Below, in pieces: positions 1-5,952 of a stretch of DNA of 11,043 bases (positions are counted from its first letter, which is position 1; each line of letters begins with the position of its first letter). Both the position numbers and the translations under genes were made by a program. A model generated the notes under the pieces. It was not told the origin of the DNA, searched no databases, and saw only the letters and a list, made by a program, of their open reading frames with translations. The stretch is from an uncultured Oscillospiraceae bacterium (GTDB taxonomy: Bacteria > Bacillota_A > Clostridia > Oscillospirales > Oscillospiraceae), in NCBI GenBank assembly GCA_944387745.1, contig CALXGD010000099.1:1-11043 (forward strand), written 5' to 3'.

Positions 1-344
1 GCCAGGGCGCCGGTGGGGGAGTAGGTGTACCCCGTCACCGCCCGGCTGGTGTCGTCGGTGTAGTAGGCCGTCACCACCATGCCCGCCGGGTTGAAGGTTT
101 CCCCGTAGTTGTACGCTGTTTTGGTGGGCGCCGTGGTCACGGCGATGTGGTCCAGCGTCCGCACGGCCACCGCCACCGTTGTGGTTTTCTGGACCCCGGC
201 CCGCTGATAGGTAACGGTGACGGACTGGGTGCCCTCCGCCATGGTGTCCGGGGAGAAGGTGCAGTCCTCCGTCACGTTCTCGGTGGTGTCGTCCTCAAAG
301 GTGGCCGTCACTACCATGCCCGCCGGGTCGAACGCCTCCCCGAT
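1..344 (-). CDS. Surface protein with bacterial Ig-like (Big_3-type) repeats, partial
   Basis: The minus strand is open across the whole interval (about 114 codons) and runs off the left edge. It encodes two copies of a roughly 79-residue repeat. Each starts with GE(A/T)F(D/N)PAGMVVTA, then an acidic/Thr stretch (FEDDTTENVT, YYTDDTSRAVT) and a Pro-containing turn. The first ends in TQSVTVTYQ. This is the pattern of bacterial Ig-like group 3 domains, found in secreted or wall-bound adhesins and enzymes. The copies are visible at DNA level (about 68-100 and 307-340). The reading frame enters the transposon end at 345, so the gene is probably interrupted there and its N-terminal part is not next to it. 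Composition is GC-rich, unlike the adjoining transposon. No anchor or catalytic domain is in view, so the full protein's role is unknown. Confidence 0.6.
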   Translation of the reverse strand, partial: MGEAFDPAGMVVTATFEDDTTENVTEDCTFSPDTMAEGTQSVTVTYQRAGVQKTTTVAVAVRTLDHIAVTTAPTKTAYNYGETFNPAGMVVTAYYTDDTSRAVTGYTYSPTGAL

Positions 345-459
345 TGTTAGACGGCAAATAGGGATCAAAAGGGACGGCGAATAGGAATACAAAGGATTGG
401 AGAGAAAAACGGCAAAAAGGAAGAAGCATCAGATTCATATCAAGAAAGCGGCAAATAAA
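345..459 (+). repeat. Left transposon end with four subterminal repeats
   Basis: Four copies of a 12-bp motif lie in the same direction just inside the terminus: ACGGCAAATAGG (351-362), ACGGCGAATAGG (374-385), ACGGCAAAAAGG (409-420) and GCGGCAAATAAA (448-459). Spacings are 23, 35 and 39 bp. Arrays of short repeats at element ends are the usual transposase-binding sites of Mu/Tn7/Tn5053-type transposons, so that is the proposed role. No gene is visible in this purine-rich stretch. Confidence 0.6.
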
Positions 460-509
460 ATGGAATGAGGAAGAAAGGGGGAGAGAAAGAGAGGGCAATG
501 TGGAAAATA

Positions 510-569
510 CTGTTATATTTCGGCGCGAGGATAGGAGGTTCGAGAATTTAAGAAGCGCTAATATAACAG
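510..569. promoter_or_regulatory. Perfect 10-bp inverted repeat upstream of the regulator block
   Basis: CTGTTATATT (510-519) is matched by its exact reverse complement AATATAACAG (560-569), centred 50 bp apart. Both arms have GCGC sequence just inside (TCGGCGC and AGCGCT). It lies about 50 bp before the start of the first HTH gene, where an autoregulatory operator would be expected. It could be bound by the tandem-XRE protein or by the Spo0A-like protein. It does not resemble the Spo0A box (TGTCGAA). The arms are too far apart for a terminator. Confidence 0.45.
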
Positions 570-620
570 GCTGACAGATTGGATAATCTTTCCTACGCTA
601 AAGGCGAAGGAGGGATTATT

Positions 621-902
621 GTGTTGAATTTACAGGAAACAGGCAAAAATATCAAAGAAATACGGGAAGTAAAGGGGCTGAGTCAAGAGAAAGCGGCAGA
701 AAAAGCGAACATAAGCGGGAACCGCTGGCAGGAGATTGAGTATGGGCGCGAAAATATGACCGTAGATACATTGAGGAGGATCGCGGCGGGCACTAGGAGT
801 ATCCCCCATAACACTGGGGATATTAAAACGACCAGACGGAGAGATCCGGTTGATGTGGATCCAGACATGGCACCGGACAGAATGGAAAAAGGCTGGGATT
901 GA
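621..902 (+). CDS. XRE-family HTH regulator, first half (frameshifted)
   Basis: A DNA-binding protein of the Cro/C1 (XRE) type. GTG 621 is chosen because AAGGAGG (607-613) lies seven bases upstream. An in-frame TTG at 579 has no comparable site. The product begins MLNLQETGKNIKEIRE and contains the HTH core GLSQEKAAEKANISGNRWQEI, followed by the helix TVDTLRRIAA. After that the frame turns into unrelated Arg/Asp-rich sequence ending at 902. The expected continuation, ALGVSPITLGILKRPDGEIR, is found in the +1 frame from 790 and runs into the next HTH gene. One extra G in the GGG at 788-790 explains this. The ancestral product was probably one protein of about 175 residues with two HTH domains. 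As it stands, this frame gives one HTH with a spurious tail. Confidence 0.6.
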   Translation: MLNLQETGKNIKEIREVKGLSQEKAAEKANISGNRWQEIEYGRENMTVDTLRRIAAGTRSIPHNTGDIKTTRRRDPVDVDPDMAPDRMEKGWD

Positions 903-1146
903 AATTGGGCAGACAATCCATCATTTGCGGAAAGCAAGAAACATCACACAAAGGGAACTGGCAAATCTGTCAAAGGTGAGTTGCGCCCGGCTGCGTGACA
1001 TAGAACACGGATGCGCGAATGTAACGATCGTGGCATTAGACAAGATCGCGGGAGCATTGGGGCTGTCATTATTGGAAGTAGGGATGCTCACGGTATCGGA
1101 AGACGAGTTTGAGGATGTAGTTCAGAGAGCTGGGGCGGTGATTTAA
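850..1146 (+). CDS. XRE-family HTH regulator, second half
   Basis: Encodes a second XRE-type HTH: IGQTIHHLRKARNITQRELA, then NLSKVSCARLRDIEHGCANV and TIVALDKIAGALGLSLLEV. The pattern is the same as in the preceding half. The frame is open upstream to 775 and carries the missing end of the first HTH domain (from 790), so the two halves were probably one tandem-HTH protein. ATG 850 has GGAGAG eight to ten bases upstream, so the second half could be made alone, or by reinitiation as ribosomes end the first half at 902. It stops three bases before the start of the Spo0A-like gene, so the three frames form one transcription unit. Role inferred: repressor of the transposon's own genes or of host targets. 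Confidence 0.65.
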   Translation: MMWIQTWHRTEWKKAGIEIGQTIHHLRKARNITQRELANLSKVSCARLRDIEHGCANVTIVALDKIAGALGLSLLEVGMLTVSEDEFEDVVQRAGAVI

Positions 1147-1149
1147 TAA

Positions 1150-1488
1150 ATGGAAAAAATATCGGCAGAAACACAAAATTTACTATACCGCCTGGGATTA
1201 ACAGCAAACTACAGAGGGCTCTTCTACATTTCTTACGCAATCGCGTTATGCGTAGAAAAAGAGGAACGGCTGTTATTGGTGACAAAGTGGCTGTACCCGG
1301 AAGTGGCGAAGAGGTATGGTACAAACTGGAAAGCAGTGGAACGGGGTATTCGGACGGGGAGCGGAGTCATGTGGAGCGAAAACCGGCCATTGTTAGAGAA
1401 AATAACGGGGAGGCCGTTGGATGGACAGCTCAAGGCGGCACAACTGCTGGCGATCTTAACAACTGAGGTCAAAAAGAAGGGGCTGTAA
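1150..1488 (+). CDS. Stand-alone Spo0A C-terminal (DNA-binding) domain protein
   Basis: The 112-residue product resembles the effector domain of the sporulation master regulator Spo0A along its full length. LLYRLGLTANYRGLFYISYA matches the start of that domain, LYPEVAKRYGT (48-58) the first HTH helix region, and NWKAVERGIRTGSGVMW (59-75) the recognition-helix region (in Spo0A roughly TPSRVERAIRHAIEVAW). The tail GRPLDGQLKAAQLLAIL matches the K/RP-T/L-N/D-X-X-F/L-A end. There is no receiver domain, so it cannot be switched by the Spo0A phosphorelay. It follows the HTH gene by three bases. Its ribosome site is weak (GGGGCGGTGA), so it probably depends on translational coupling. Such small Spo0A_C proteins are known as family members in Clostridia. 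Its targets here are unknown. It could compete with Spo0A at host promoters or regulate the transposon. Confidence 0.75.
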   Translation: MEKISAETQNLLYRLGLTANYRGLFYISYAIALCVEKEERLLLVTKWLYPEVAKRYGTNWKAVERGIRTGSGVMWSENRPLLEKITGRPLDGQLKAAQLLAILTTEVKKKGL

Positions 1489-1506
1489 GCGGCAAGCTCA
1501 CAGCCC
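1471..1506 (-). terminator. Rho-independent terminator between convergent units
   Basis: GGGCTGTAAGC (1480-1490) pairs with GCTCACAGCCC (1496-1506), with one A-C mismatch and a GGCAA loop. On the minus strand the hairpin is followed by CTTCTTTTTG, so it best serves the leftward transposase-ATPase operon, which ends at 1532. On the plus strand the following bases are not T-rich, so rightward termination is less certain. It overlaps the last codons of the Spo0A-like gene. Confidence 0.6.
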
Positions 1507-1531
1507 TGAAAAGAGTGAAAGTTGGAAGAGG

Positions 1532-2344
1532 TCAAACAAGGTTGCGTCCACTGACAGCGGCGAGGATGGTATCCGGATCAATGGCATTCTTATCCATCTG
1601 AGCGCCCAGAAGAAGGGCATCCGACATGAGGTTGTCCACAATTCTGGGGTTGCCCTGAGAATGACTGTGGAGGGCGGAGAGAGCGGCGGGTTCGATGATG
1701 GTCTCAGCGCCACCGGCGCAGACCAGCTTATGGCGGACGTATTCGGCGACCTCCGCGTCAGACAGGCCAGAAAAGGTGTAGTGGACGGTGACGCGCTGGC
1801 GCAAAGCCTCATGGACAGGTTTTCGCAAGGTATTGTTGAGATACGGCTCGCCGCGGAGGATCAGGGTAAAACAGTTGACAGAGTCATAGCGGTAATTCAT
1901 CAGCATTTTAATATCATTGAGGATAGCGGTGGAGAGATACCGCGCCTCATCCACCGCCAGCAGAAGGGGCTGGCGTTTTTCTTTATAGAGATGAAAAATT
2001 TGAGCCTGGATCGCGTCAAACATACCCGGCTTTCCTCCCTTTGCCTCTACACCGAGGATCTGGCGGAACTGCCGGTAAAACTCCATTACGCTGACAGTGG
2101 ACAGGCAGATATACTCCATGTGATAAAGATTGGGATTCAAGGCTTTGGAAAAACAGCGCGGGGCAAAGGATTTACCCATACCCGGCCCGGCGGTAAAGAC
2201 GCCGATGCCTCTGGTGTCTTTCAGGTAATCCAAGCGGTTGAGCGTCTCCCGCAGGTCTTGAGAGAGGAATCGGTCTTTCTCCTTGACCTGCTGTTTGTCA
2301 AAGGGGTTGAAAGACAGGCCGTAATAACTCAGTGCGGTCATCAT
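1532..2344 (-). CDS. Transposition AAA ATPase (TniB/ExeA-like)
   Basis: Predicted helper ATPase of the transposase, of the kind that binds target DNA and activates or directs DDE transposases (IstB, TniB, TnsC and MuB are functional relatives). The 270-residue product starts with the YYGLSFNPFDK motif common to ExeA-like AAA proteins. Walker A is GPGMGKS (53-59) and Walker B is LLLAVDEA (127-134). A later LRGEP...LRQRV segment resembles the sensor and arginine-finger region. A C-terminal helical lid with QGNPRIVDNLMSDALL follows. All motifs look intact. ATG 2344 is preceded by AGGAGG and overlaps the transposase stop as ATGA, so the two are translationally coupled. The alternative, a general secretion ExeA, is excluded by context. 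Confidence 0.85.
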   Translation of the reverse strand: MMTALSYYGLSFNPFDKQQVKEKDRFLSQDLRETLNRLDYLKDTRGIGVFTAGPGMGKSFAPRCFSKALNPNLYHMEYICLSTVSVMEFYRQFRQILGVEAKGGKPGMFDAIQAQIFHLYKEKRQPLLLAVDEARYLSTAILNDIKMLMNYRYDSVNCFTLILRGEPYLNNTLRKPVHEALRQRVTVHYTFSGLSDAEVAEYVRHKLVCAGGAETIIEPAALSALHSHSQGNPRIVDNLMSDALLLGAQMDKNAIDPDTILAAVSGRNLV

Positions 2345-3228
2345 TTGGCGCCTCCTGTTTTAGAATAGTCAATGACAGGGAGATTGTTCCGTTTGGTACG
2401 GCAGTTTTCCACCTTGTCCGTCCCGCGGATGGGGTAGTGGACGCCGCCGTAGAGGATATAGGCGGAGGACATATCATCCGGGAGAAAGCGGATGTCTACT
2501 TTAGACGAGATAAATCGCATGGGGACATCGTAGGAGATTTTATCAATAGAAACTGTGGAATCCTTGTTCACCTTTCGAGTGATACGGTTAAAAAAGCGGT
2601 CCTCCAGCCACTGCCGGGATTTTGGACGGCGGATGTGGGCGCAGGTGGCGCGATAACGCTCAAAGGGTGTGTTGTCAATGCCGGTATGGAATGTGGTATT
2701 GTAGGAGCGCGTGTAATCCAGGAGCAGGGTGTTGAACTGTTCCAGGGAAGTGATATCATCCAGTTCCAGAGTGTAGAGCCAGCGCTCCTTGAGGGCGCGG
2801 AAGTGGCGCTCCACCTTGGCCTTGCTTGCCCCGTCCCTGACCTTAGTATGGAGCGGGACGGTTCCCAGAGAACCACAGATCAGGGAAAGCCGCTCATTGG
2901 AGTAGGTAGCCCCGTTATCCACATAGAGCTTCATAGGGATACCATAGGTGGCAACGGCGGTCTTGAGTACCTTCTGGAAGTTGTACGAGGTATCGTTATA
3001 GAAAAGCCCGCCTCCAACCAGGAGTCTGGAATGGTCATCTATGATCATGCTGCGGAATACACGCCGACGCCGGCCATCCTCAGTGATATGAGGCAGATAG
3101 CGGGTATCCGCCTGCCATAGCTTCCCAAAGGCGTCTTCCTCAAACGCTTTGCGGTCCCTCAGATTCGGATTCCGGGCGCTTTTCAGGTCATTGTGCTTGA
3201 TGTATCGCTGGACAGCGCATACGCTCAC
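2341..3228 (-). CDS. DDE transposase, integrase (rve) core and C-terminal domain
   Basis: Catalyses cutting and joining of transposon ends. Counting from GTG 3228, the RNase H-fold core carries the triad D41 (WQADTRYLP), D104 (LYVDNG) and E140 (SKAKVERHF), with the classical 35 residues between the second Asp and the Glu. The C-terminal part (KVNKDSTVSIDKISYDVP...DIRFLPDD) resembles the beta-rich Mu/TniA-type C-terminal domain. The product starts in the middle of what should be the N-terminal helix-turn-helix (SVCAVQRYIKHNDLK). The rest of that domain is found upstream in other frames (separate entry). GTG 3228 is simply the first possible start in this frame and has no clear ribosome site. 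The core may therefore be poorly made or unable to bind the ends. Intact relatives are expected to be about 40 residues longer. It is coupled to the ATPase by ATGA. Confidence 0.8.
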   Translation of the reverse strand: MSVCAVQRYIKHNDLKSARNPNLRDRKAFEEDAFGKLWQADTRYLPHITEDGRRRRVFRSMIIDDHSRLLVGGGLFYNDTSYNFQKVLKTAVATYGIPMKLYVDNGATYSNERLSLICGSLGTVPLHTKVRDGASKAKVERHFRALKERWLYTLELDDITSLEQFNTLLLDYTRSYNTTFHTGIDNTPFERYRATCAHIRRPKSRQWLEDRFFNRITRKVNKDSTVSIDKISYDVPMRFISSKVDIRFLPDDMSSAYILYGGVHYPIRGTDKVENCRTKRNNLPVIDYSKTGGAK

Positions 3229-3230
3229 GG

Positions 3231-3349
3231 TACATGAACAGCGTCGGCCATGTGAACAGAAAGATGATTGCCGTAATCTTTTTCCATCCTCCGGGCCTCT
3301 CAGCCCTATATGCCGGTTCTGCAGAACATGGGATGAGCGATTTCTCCAT
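3231..3349 (-). pseudogene. Frameshifted N-terminus of the transposase
   Basis: Two short minus-strand segments continue the transposase upstream but in other frames. From ATG 3287 the product is MEKDYGNHLSVHMADAVHVP, then a TGA at 3225-3227. Its HTH character joins smoothly to VSVCAVQRYIKH of the main frame if one base is restored near 3230. A further segment, MEKSLIPCSAEPAYRAE, starts at ATG 3349 in a third frame and would join the ARRMEKDYG part near 3295. Two small indels therefore separate the start and DNA-binding helix from the catalytic core. No slippery heptamer was seen, so programmed frameshifting is not supported. Confidence 0.5.
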
Positions 3350-3360
3350 ACAAATTAAAA

Positions 3361-3435
3361 ACGGCCCTTGAGAGCTCTGGTTTGCTGTTCCCTTTTCTCC
3401 CTCGCTGCAAATGTATTTTTATCCCTTGACAAACA
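3361..3435 (-). repeat. Proposed right transposon end
   Basis: Read on the minus strand, this begins TGTTTGTCAAGGGATAAAAA and continues through GCAGCGAGGGAGAAAAGGGA and AACAGCAAAC. It resembles the left end in terminal TGTT, GGGATMAAAA, AATACA and GAGAAAA...GCAAA. It lacks exact ACGGCAAATAGG copies, so the similarity is partial. CAAGGG also recurs further in (3361-3370 region). The match of 3435 with the start of LRR coding DNA is the main support for this border. Confidence 0.4.
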
Positions 3436-4492
3436 CTTAGCCGACTGTAGCAGCCTCGTCTCCATCACCCTACTTGAGAGAGCGACCTCCATCGGGGAGT
3501 GGGCTTTTATGGCTGTAGCAGCCTTGCCTCCATCGCCCTGTTGGGAGAGACGGCCGGCCACACTGTGTTACAAAACACTGAGTGAGCGCAATCATCTGAT
3601 GGCCATCCTGGTGCCGAAGGCGGGCATAGAGGACTGCAAGGGCGCCGACGTCTAGAACAGCTATCACAGCATTATAACTGCCATCGGCGATGTGGACACC
3701 GGGGATCTGGAGTTGGCCTTTCCCCTACAACCCGGACATGCCCCAGGGAAGTCCCGTCCATTAGGTGACGGTCACGCTCACCAACCACAGCCAGATGCTC
3801 CTGACGGGCCTTGCCGCCGCAGTGGAGCATGGCACAGCCTCCAGGCTGGGCAATTCCCTGCTAGCGGAGAAAAGAGCCACCTCCACTGTGACCCCTGAGG
3901 CCGGCCTGGCGGCGGGGATCTACAGTGTGTTGGTGCGAGTGATGGGCGATAACCAGCCCACCTCGTCACCGACTCCTTCTTCCTGACGGTCTACCGGCCC
4001 ACCAGTATCACGGCCCAGCCAACAGACCAGGCTGTGACCGAGGGCGGCACCTCCTTCGGACCCGATGTGACCGCCAACTGCGCCTTGATCGCCATCGTTC
4101 TCTGGCGTATGGCTGGTAGCCCGGTGATGAACTATGCCATGCGCTTCACCGACGTGAAGCAGGGGGTCTGGTACGCCGAGGCGGTACGCTGGGCGGCGTC
4201 CGGGGGCAGTGCCTCCGGCTACGGGGACACCTTCGGCACCGACAACTCCGTCACCCGAGGGCAGTTGGCGGTGATGTTGTGGTAGTTTGCCAAAAACCAG
4301 CGCCTGGGTGGGAGCATCGGTAAGGACACCAACGTCCTCAGCTACACCGACTTTGTAGACCTGAGTCAGTGGGTCAGCGGGGCCGGGGAGATCTCCGGCC
4401 CCGGGGACGGCTCCACCCTCTCACCCCAGGGCCGGGCCACCAGGGTCCAGACGGCAGTGATGCCCACGCAGTTTGAGAAACTGTTCCCGTGA
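3436..4492 (+). pseudogene. Decayed surface protein: LRR_5, Ig-like and SLH repeats
   Basis: A plus-strand relic of a large cell-surface protein. At 3441-3550 two BspA-like LRR_5 units are recognisable (ADCSSLVSITLLERATSIGE, then YGCSSLASIALL in another frame). The repeated TGTAGCAGCC starts at 3446 and 3514, 68 bp apart instead of the 69 bp expected for a 23-residue repeat, which shows a one-base loss. Around 3700-4030 are fragments of an Ig-like or adhesin region (VTVTLTNHSQMLLTGLAAAV; YRPTSITAQPTDQAVTEGG) in shifting frames. From 4080 the SLH repeats can be read: LIAIVLWRMAGSP, then FTDVKQGVWYAEAVRWAA ... FGTDNSVTRGQLAVMLW. An amber codon at 4283-4285 replaces the residue before FAKN. A third, partly deleted SLH unit ends at TGA 4490-4492. 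SLH domains hold proteins to the cell wall. At least three frameshifts plus nonsense codons make function very unlikely. Confidence 0.7.
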
Positions 4493-4683
4493 TCCTTGCC
4501 CCCCGCAGGGGAGGCAGCCGGCTGACAGGGCCCGCGCGTACCGCCTGGGGGAAGGGGGTGCTTGCGCTTCCAGCAGATTACGACGGGCGGCTCCGGGCCG
4601 ACGCAGTCTACTGCTTGTGGAAACGGCTGGGAGACGGGTAGGCGGAATCTCTGATCCGGTACGACGATCTCCTGGCTGCATGC

Positions 4684-4718
4684 AAAAACTCCTGTGCGGT
4701 GTTTCTGCCGCACAGGAG
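4684..4718 (-). terminator. Rho-independent terminator of the leftward catabolic operon
   Basis: CTCCTGTGCGG (4689-4699) and CCGCACAGGAG (4708-4718) form a perfect 11-bp stem with an 8-base loop. Read on the minus strand, the stem is followed directly by TTTTT (4688-4684). It lies about 60 bp after the last stop of the operon (4780), as expected for its end. Confidence 0.85.
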
Positions 4719-4779
4719 GCCAGACAAAGTTTGGGGCAGTCCGATAAAGGCCGTTGACCGACCAACATCACCACCTCCG

Positions 4780-5932
4780 TTATACCTCTGCCGCCAAACG
4801 GACGTCCATCTCTGGGCACAGGGACTCATACCCATTTTCTGCGATCAAAAAGCCGCTTTCAATGCGTACGCCGTGGTGGACAGGGTGTCCGAAAAAGCTG
4901 AGATCAATTGAAACAGTTATTCCAAGCATCCGCTCGTCCAAAGAATTGGGACCACAGAAAGGCCGTTTGCCCAATGGCGTGCAAAAACGGACAGACAATA
5001 TAGTCACTCAGACCGTGTTTGGCATAGATTGTCGCGCCAATCCGCTCAATTTGTTTTCCACAGTAGCCGGGCCGGAGCATATCGCGCACAGCACAATATG
5101 TCTCTTTCGCCACATTTATTGTATCCCTCTGCGATTGAGTGAATGTTCCGCTGACAGATAGAGTCTCCCCGAACACACCAGCATACCCGTTATACCGGAG
5201 GGCCAAGCCCAGCATCACCAGTTCGCCGCGTTTCAGAAGCTTCCCGGTTGCTGTCGGTACGACAGCATTGGACTGGATCCTGCTGCCCACCATGCAGGAA
5301 AGCGCAAAATTACTTGACCCTATACTGCGAGCGACATATTCTCTCTCCGCGGCCACGGCGATCTCACTGACGCCCGGCGCCACCTTCCTGTGCATGGCCT
5401 GAAAGGCCGGTTCTGTAAAAGAGAACGCTTTCCGGATATTCTCAATCTCCTAGGCGCTTTTGATATATCGCAGCTTGTCATACTGATCTGTAACGTCAAT
5501 CAGCTGCGCCCCCTGAGATTCCGCTTCAAACTGTGTATACAGGGCATGGGGGAAATAACTGGTTTCTACTATCCCCACCCTCTGCAGGGAAATGCACCGG
5601 GCCATCATTTCCTCTGCCAGCGTTACAAATGTGCTGATGGTTGCGTTTTGATATTCCTCCTCCGGAACCATGAACATGGGGAAACGCCTGGTATCTGTGA
5701 TGGCGCTGCTCATCTTTGCAAACGGTTCGCTCTCAGGCCCACCCAATAACAGGGGCTCGCCTTCTGCTGGGAGCAGTACGTCCCCCTTTTCAAACTGGGG
5801 ACACCATCTGGTCAGATACCAGCCATCCGCAATGTTGATCTCATCGTAATAGATATGGGCGGCGTCCAGATGATTTGCCCGCATCAGACCGTGCGCATCT
5901 GCTCAATGCGAGATGCTGTTTCTTGCTTGCAT
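4780..5932 (-). pseudogene. M24 creatinase/prolidase-like protein, pseudogene (copy 1)
   Basis: Restoring the frame gives a protein of about 370 residues with the two-domain layout of M24 (pita-bread) proteins. There is an N-terminal creatinase-type domain (from HLDAAHIYYDE to YDKLRYIKSA), then the C-terminal fold with HAIG and SIDLSFFG...GVRIESGF. Lesions: a frameshift near 5885 separating RIEQMRTV from MRANHLDAA; an in-frame amber at 5450-5452 between YIKSA and EIENIRKAF; and a frameshift near 4965-4972 between HAIG and RPFCGPNS. The start is uncertain (ATG 5932 or 5942, neither with a good ribosome site). The segment that carries two Asp metal ligands in metallo-M24 enzymes reads MLGLALRYNGYAGVFGE, without them. 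The intact ancestor may therefore have been a metal-free, creatinase-like hydrolase of a C-N bond. It is the last gene of the operon. Confidence 0.75.
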
Positions 5933-5952
5933 AATATGACATATTACTTTTC

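Larger units (their letters stand above)
345..3435. mobile_element. DDE transposon with AAA ATPase and regulatory cargo
   Basis: The element is inferred from its content and ends. Inside are a leftward transposase/ATPase pair and a rightward regulator block, with a hairpin where they converge. The left end reads TGTTAGACGGCAAATAGGGA. The proposed right end, read on the minus strand from 3435, is TGTTTGTCAAGGGATAAAAA. Both start TGTT (TG...CA termini, as in Mu/Tn7/Tn5053-like DDE elements) and share GGGATMAAAA and GAGAAAA motifs further in. The Ig-like frame stops being recognisable at 344 and LRR coding begins at 3436, which supports both borders. No 5-bp target duplication is seen (CCGAT on the left, CTTAG on the right). 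The borders are therefore likely to within a few bases but unproven, and the element may have been rearranged since insertion. Confidence 0.6.

Noticed and set aside
1661..3120. Long plus-strand open frames opposite the transposase and ATPase (1661-2368 and 2332-3120)
   Set aside because: They mirror the minus-strand genes, which have clear Walker and DDE motifs. The plus-strand products show no domain pattern.
3225..3235. Programmed frameshift in the transposase
   Set aside because: There is no slippery heptamer or downstream pseudoknot evident, and a second shift further upstream points to decay.
345..3435. Spo0A boxes (TGTCGAA) within the element
   Set aside because: None was found on either strand, so direct control of the element by host Spo0A is not supported by its classical site.
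4493..4688. Possible coding remnant (LPADYDGRLRADAVYCLWKR) after the SLH relic
   Set aside because: It is short, ends in a stop, has no start or ribosome site, and resembles no family I recognise. Nothing else is seen in this stretch.
4421..4819. Minus-strand open frame with a good ribosome site at 4769-4782
   Set aside because: It runs through the terminator hairpin and antisense to the SLH relic, and its Arg/Pro/Cys-rich product is typical of non-coding GC-rich frames.
5390..5749. Plus-strand open frame opposite M24 copy 1
   Set aside because: It is antisense to recognisable M24 sequence and has no ribosome site or domain pattern.
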